A stretch of DNA of 64,000 bases from Chrysemys picta bellii (taxonomy: Eukaryota > Chordata > Testudines > Emydidae). The stretch's first letter is position 1, and each line of letters begins with the position of its first letter. Below are positions 60,441 to 64,000 of the stretch, piece after piece. The notes below the pieces were generated by a model. That model had not been told where the DNA came from. It did no database searches and saw nothing but the letters and a program-made list of their open reading frames with translations. The stretch spans positions 118,685,434 to 118,749,433 of the forward strand of contig NC_088795.1 in the NCBI RefSeq assembly GCF_011386835.1, read 5' to 3'. Made by a program: the position numbers and the translations under genes.

Positions 60441-63400
60441 TTCCAGTGGATCTACCACTAGTCAGATGTACAGGTCTATATTTCCGACATAGAGGAATGC
60501 AGGCCCCTAGTCCATGACCTGGCAAGGAGGAACCTTTCCTTCTCAAATCCGCTTACATGTTTTGCACACAGAACTTTGATGCATGTTTTGTGTAATCTTG
60601 TTAGAAACAAAGTTGTAGGAGTGTAAAACTATTCCCTCCTATTCTAAGTGCTCAGATAACTCAGTGATGGACCCATACATGCGAACGTAAATAATTCTAT
60701 AAAATAGGTGATTGTTTTTAATTAGTAAAACAAAGCCTATTCTAGATTTGGCTTTTGTATGTAGGATTTTTTCATACAGAAGGTAACGGCACTGCTGCAG
60801 CAGAAAGCACCCGAAAATGAACAATGCAATGGCAATAGATGTCTATTTTAGGTATCTATGTAAGGCGAGATTTTTTTCTCAAAAGCACTTAAATGGCTTT
60901 GGAGAATTCATCCCACTGAAACTCAATAAGGCTCATTCTCCTAAATCACTTAACCACTGTGGGTGGTATTTCTAAAAATATCCACCATCACAGTATCTAA
61001 GAACTACACAATTATGGAGCACAAAGATCATTTGCTTTCTCTGGTACTCCAAAGCTGAGGGCGGGGGCGTTGTTGGATTTATTTGAAGAGTACTGATTCT
61101 GGGCAAGACTTGCAGTTTATATTCAGTATAAGAATGGCAGCATTCTATTACAAATAACAACCCTACTGATAATCACCCTACATTTATAGAGCACTTTTCA
61201 TCCCAAAAGGATCCCAAAGCAATTGCAACTGCCCATACGTTAAGCACCTGAATAGATTGGCGGGTAGCAGCAAGCACTGCACAAAGAGGTTGGGAGAGGA
61301 AGGGGAACTGTTGGCCATGGAATGTGGGGTAAATGTCTACTCTGACCAGAAGTGCCATGGGAACTTTAATGTGAAGAAAGACAGCTAGGACCTCAGTTTT
61401 GAATGTCTCTTTGAAAGAAAGGGATGCACATACATGAAGCTGAATGGCACTCCATTTATATACACAGCTGACCAAATCTATATTGAACAATTTGATTATG
61501 TCAGACATTTTACCCCTTTGCACTATATACCCTTTAAATTAGATAGATTTTTACTTATGAGCACTGCAAGTTATACTTTGTGCTTCTTTATGGTTGGCTA
61601 AAGCTAATACTCTGCAAAAGATTACATTTTGCAAGGTTAATTTCAAGTCCAAAATCACATGGGAATGAGAATAATTAGATTCATTTAAGAATTCCTCCCT
61701 CTGGCAAAGCTGATTGAATTATTTATACATTATCTTTTCATATAATTGTACCTAGAACCGTCTAAATGGCTTTTTTGTCTAACTTACAGTAAATTAACAA
61801 AACATGTTTTTCTACGTGGACACATCTCCTGCACCTGCAACATTAGTGATTAGTACATTTTTAAATCAGCGCAATGAGAAATGAATACAGAGGAGAATCA
61901 AAACATAAAAGGTAGAAGCCTCACCCAGGCACACCTTATTGGCAAAAATTCATCAGCTGCAGAAATAAAACAAGTAAGATCGTGGACCCAATCCTGCAAC
62001 CCTTTTCCAAACAAGTAATTCCACTGACTCCAGTAGCAGTACTCTCCAGTGTAAGAGCTACTCGTGAGATAAGATCTCTCTGATCTCGTTCACTGTAGGC
62101 TATTATCTGGTGCTATATTTCTCAAGTCTCTCTAGTTGAAGGATTTCAGAGTCTGAAAGGGCACTGAAGATTCCAATGGAACAAACCACTGGACCGTGAT
62201 TTTCGGTGGTATCTCTGCTCGCTCATTCTAGTGGTAATGGACATGAGGAAGTCTGTGCTATTCCAGTATTAAGAAGTATTCTCATGTATAATGTAGCCAT
62301 TCACTCATGCTAAATGGAGTGGACCAACCACATGGCCCCTACACAAACTGGAAAATAATTCATGCCAAGCAATCTTTACCAAATGACTTATTTGTACTTA
62401 TTGTAAAATGTTAACTCTATTACATAGAACACACAACACCATCTGGAACAAGTACTACAAACATACAAGAAACTGGGTGAAATCCTGGCCCCACTGAAGT
62501 CAATTGGCTTTACCTTATAAGCACAGAAGTTATACTCTGTGCTTCTTTGTGGTAGGCTAAAGTTAATATTCTGCAAAAGATGACATGACATTTTAATTTC
62601 ACTCTATTCTTTTTCTTCTGTCCCACATTCAGTCAGTTTCCTTTCCCACTAAACTGTTATCAAAGCATATTGGTGATAAGACTTAAAGGCCAGCTCGTGT
62701 CACTATGGAAAAACACATACAGGGGCCAGGAAACTCCTTGAGGCTCTTTGCAGAGTTTCCTACATTTACCAGGTGAAAGTGGGGAAGGAGTATGGGGTTT
62801 GCTCACCTACTCTCTGGCCTGTGGAAGAAACTGGAAGCCTGGCCCACAAACCACATGTGTCTTGAGGATCTGCCAGTTTCTCAGGGCAGGAAATAAAACA
62901 AAGGGCCCAATCCTGCGCACATTACTAGGCAGCATCAACAGGACTATTCTTTTTACTCAAAATTAAGACCAATAGTAAGCGTTTGCAGGAGTGGGCTCTT
63001 TACTCCAACCCCACTATCTGTGCTTAAAAAATACATTTTAAAAATCATAAAGATACTCCTTTGTCAAATTCACTGCACAGTTCTAAAATCCAAGAGAATA
63101 TTAATGCCAATGCTTGCACTTGTCTCATCACCGCAACAACTTAACGAATGGTATGTGTTTCTATTTGGAAGCAACTACATTACAGAAAAGTCTACATGAA
63201 TGAGTGATAGATAAAGAGGAAATCCATTAAAAGGATAACTTAATCACATACTACTTAATTGTGCATGGACAGGAGTGATAAGTAAGAAAATTAGGTATTT
63301 TGATTAACCATTTTTTTTTATTAAACAAATCTGCAGTGCACTTCTTATCCTAAGGCCACAGCTATAATAAAACCATCCTACATTAACTCATTCAAAGGCA

Positions 63401-64000
63401 AACCCTGTTCTTTGCCAAAAATTAGTTAGGCCTCAGTTATAATTATTCCCAGCCAGGCCCAACCCTTCCAATTTATTTTTTAGAGAGCTAGAGGTTGAAT
63501 TTTTATAACGCTATCCCACATCCTCCATAAGTGGCCATCCAGTACTGCAGCATCATGCCACCTGCTTTTGATACAAAACTTGCTTTAAATTACTCAGAGG
63601 ATGGTCTCAGTCAGGGGCCCAGTGCTAGAATTCTGCACTGGACTTCTCAATCCCCTGCTCTACCATATAGGTTTCTCCTATCCACTACTTGGCTGGATGG
63701 TAGCCATGAAGCAAGTTTTTTAGACAGATCAGAGTTTAAAGTAATGGAGAAGGTAGAGAACCTGGTGATTCTGACAGGGATAGTTTTAAAAAAATCACCA
63801 AACCAAACTCTTGAGCCAAATCCTTGAATATTAGTAAACTATTATCATAGTTCCATAGGGCTGGGCCTTGCAAGTTGCTGTGCACCTCTTAAAAGGAGCT
63901 ATTCTATGTAGGTTTTTATACTGCGCTCATCACCGTGGTATCTGAGCCCCTTAGAGCAGTGCATTAAACAATATGACTGCATACCTGTCACGTTTCTAAT

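Larger units (their letters stand above)
50235..64000 (-). other. PPP2R2C: Partial PPP2R2C intron, at least 13.8 kb
   Basis: The acceptor cattcag lies next to 50234 on the minus strand; the donor is not in the window. I looked for the conserved exon encoding the YMSADDLRINLW-type blade and saw no match. Beyond the listed repeats, the stretches 53720-56490, 56690-57370, 58100-59330, 60450-62000 and 62000-64000 hold nothing recognisable. Their open frames (up to 153 codons at 58436-58897) have no domain signature. Confidence 0.75.

Overview
The window is vertebrate nuclear DNA, most likely from a turtle (or at least a non-avian sauropsid). It has GT-AG introns of 7 to 18 kb, degraded CR1 LINEs, tRNA-headed SINEs with a CR1-like tail, and several hAT, Harbinger-like and Penelope-like repeat families that I recognise from turtle genomes. 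There is no bacterial-style gene organisation, and almost none of the open frames are genes.

One protein-coding gene is present, on the minus strand: the 3' half of PPP2R2C, encoding the B55-gamma regulatory subunit of protein phosphatase 2A. Four coding exons can be placed to the base. In transcription order they are 50234-50070, 31915-31746, 24782-24691 and 9980-9689 (stop codon included). Their reading phases join without a gap and give about 239 C-terminal codons of the WD40 propeller. They end in the VNSEMH tail, which points to PPP2R2C rather than PPP2R2A or PPP2R2B. A 3' UTR of about 2.5 kb probably runs from 9688 down to about 7150. Exons upstream of 50234 were not found, so the gene continues beyond base 64000.

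Layout: 1-7149 lies downstream of the gene and holds Harbinger-like MITEs, a GC-rich hAT-like element and a short Penelope-like insertion. Intron 9981-24690 holds a long minus-strand CR1 LINE split by a solo LTR, a foldback element, and a plus-strand Ty3/gypsy pol fragment split by a SINE. Intron 24783-31745 holds a hAT element. Intron 31916-50069 holds a hAT element, two head-to-head inverted dimers of Penelope-like repeats, a (CA)38 microsatellite, another hAT element and a solo LTR. The rest, 50235-64000, holds a 50-bp hAT remnant, a solo LTR, SINEs and a 707-bp hAT element.

I see no new multi-gene system. The most interesting signal is structural. Two otherwise different dispersed repeat families, both also present as near-palindromic dimers, share a hammerhead-ribozyme-like layout: a CTGAAGA-like box, a variable but self-complementary helix, then CGAAAGC. 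Five hAT-type insertions have 8-bp target duplications, four of them with TA at the centre.
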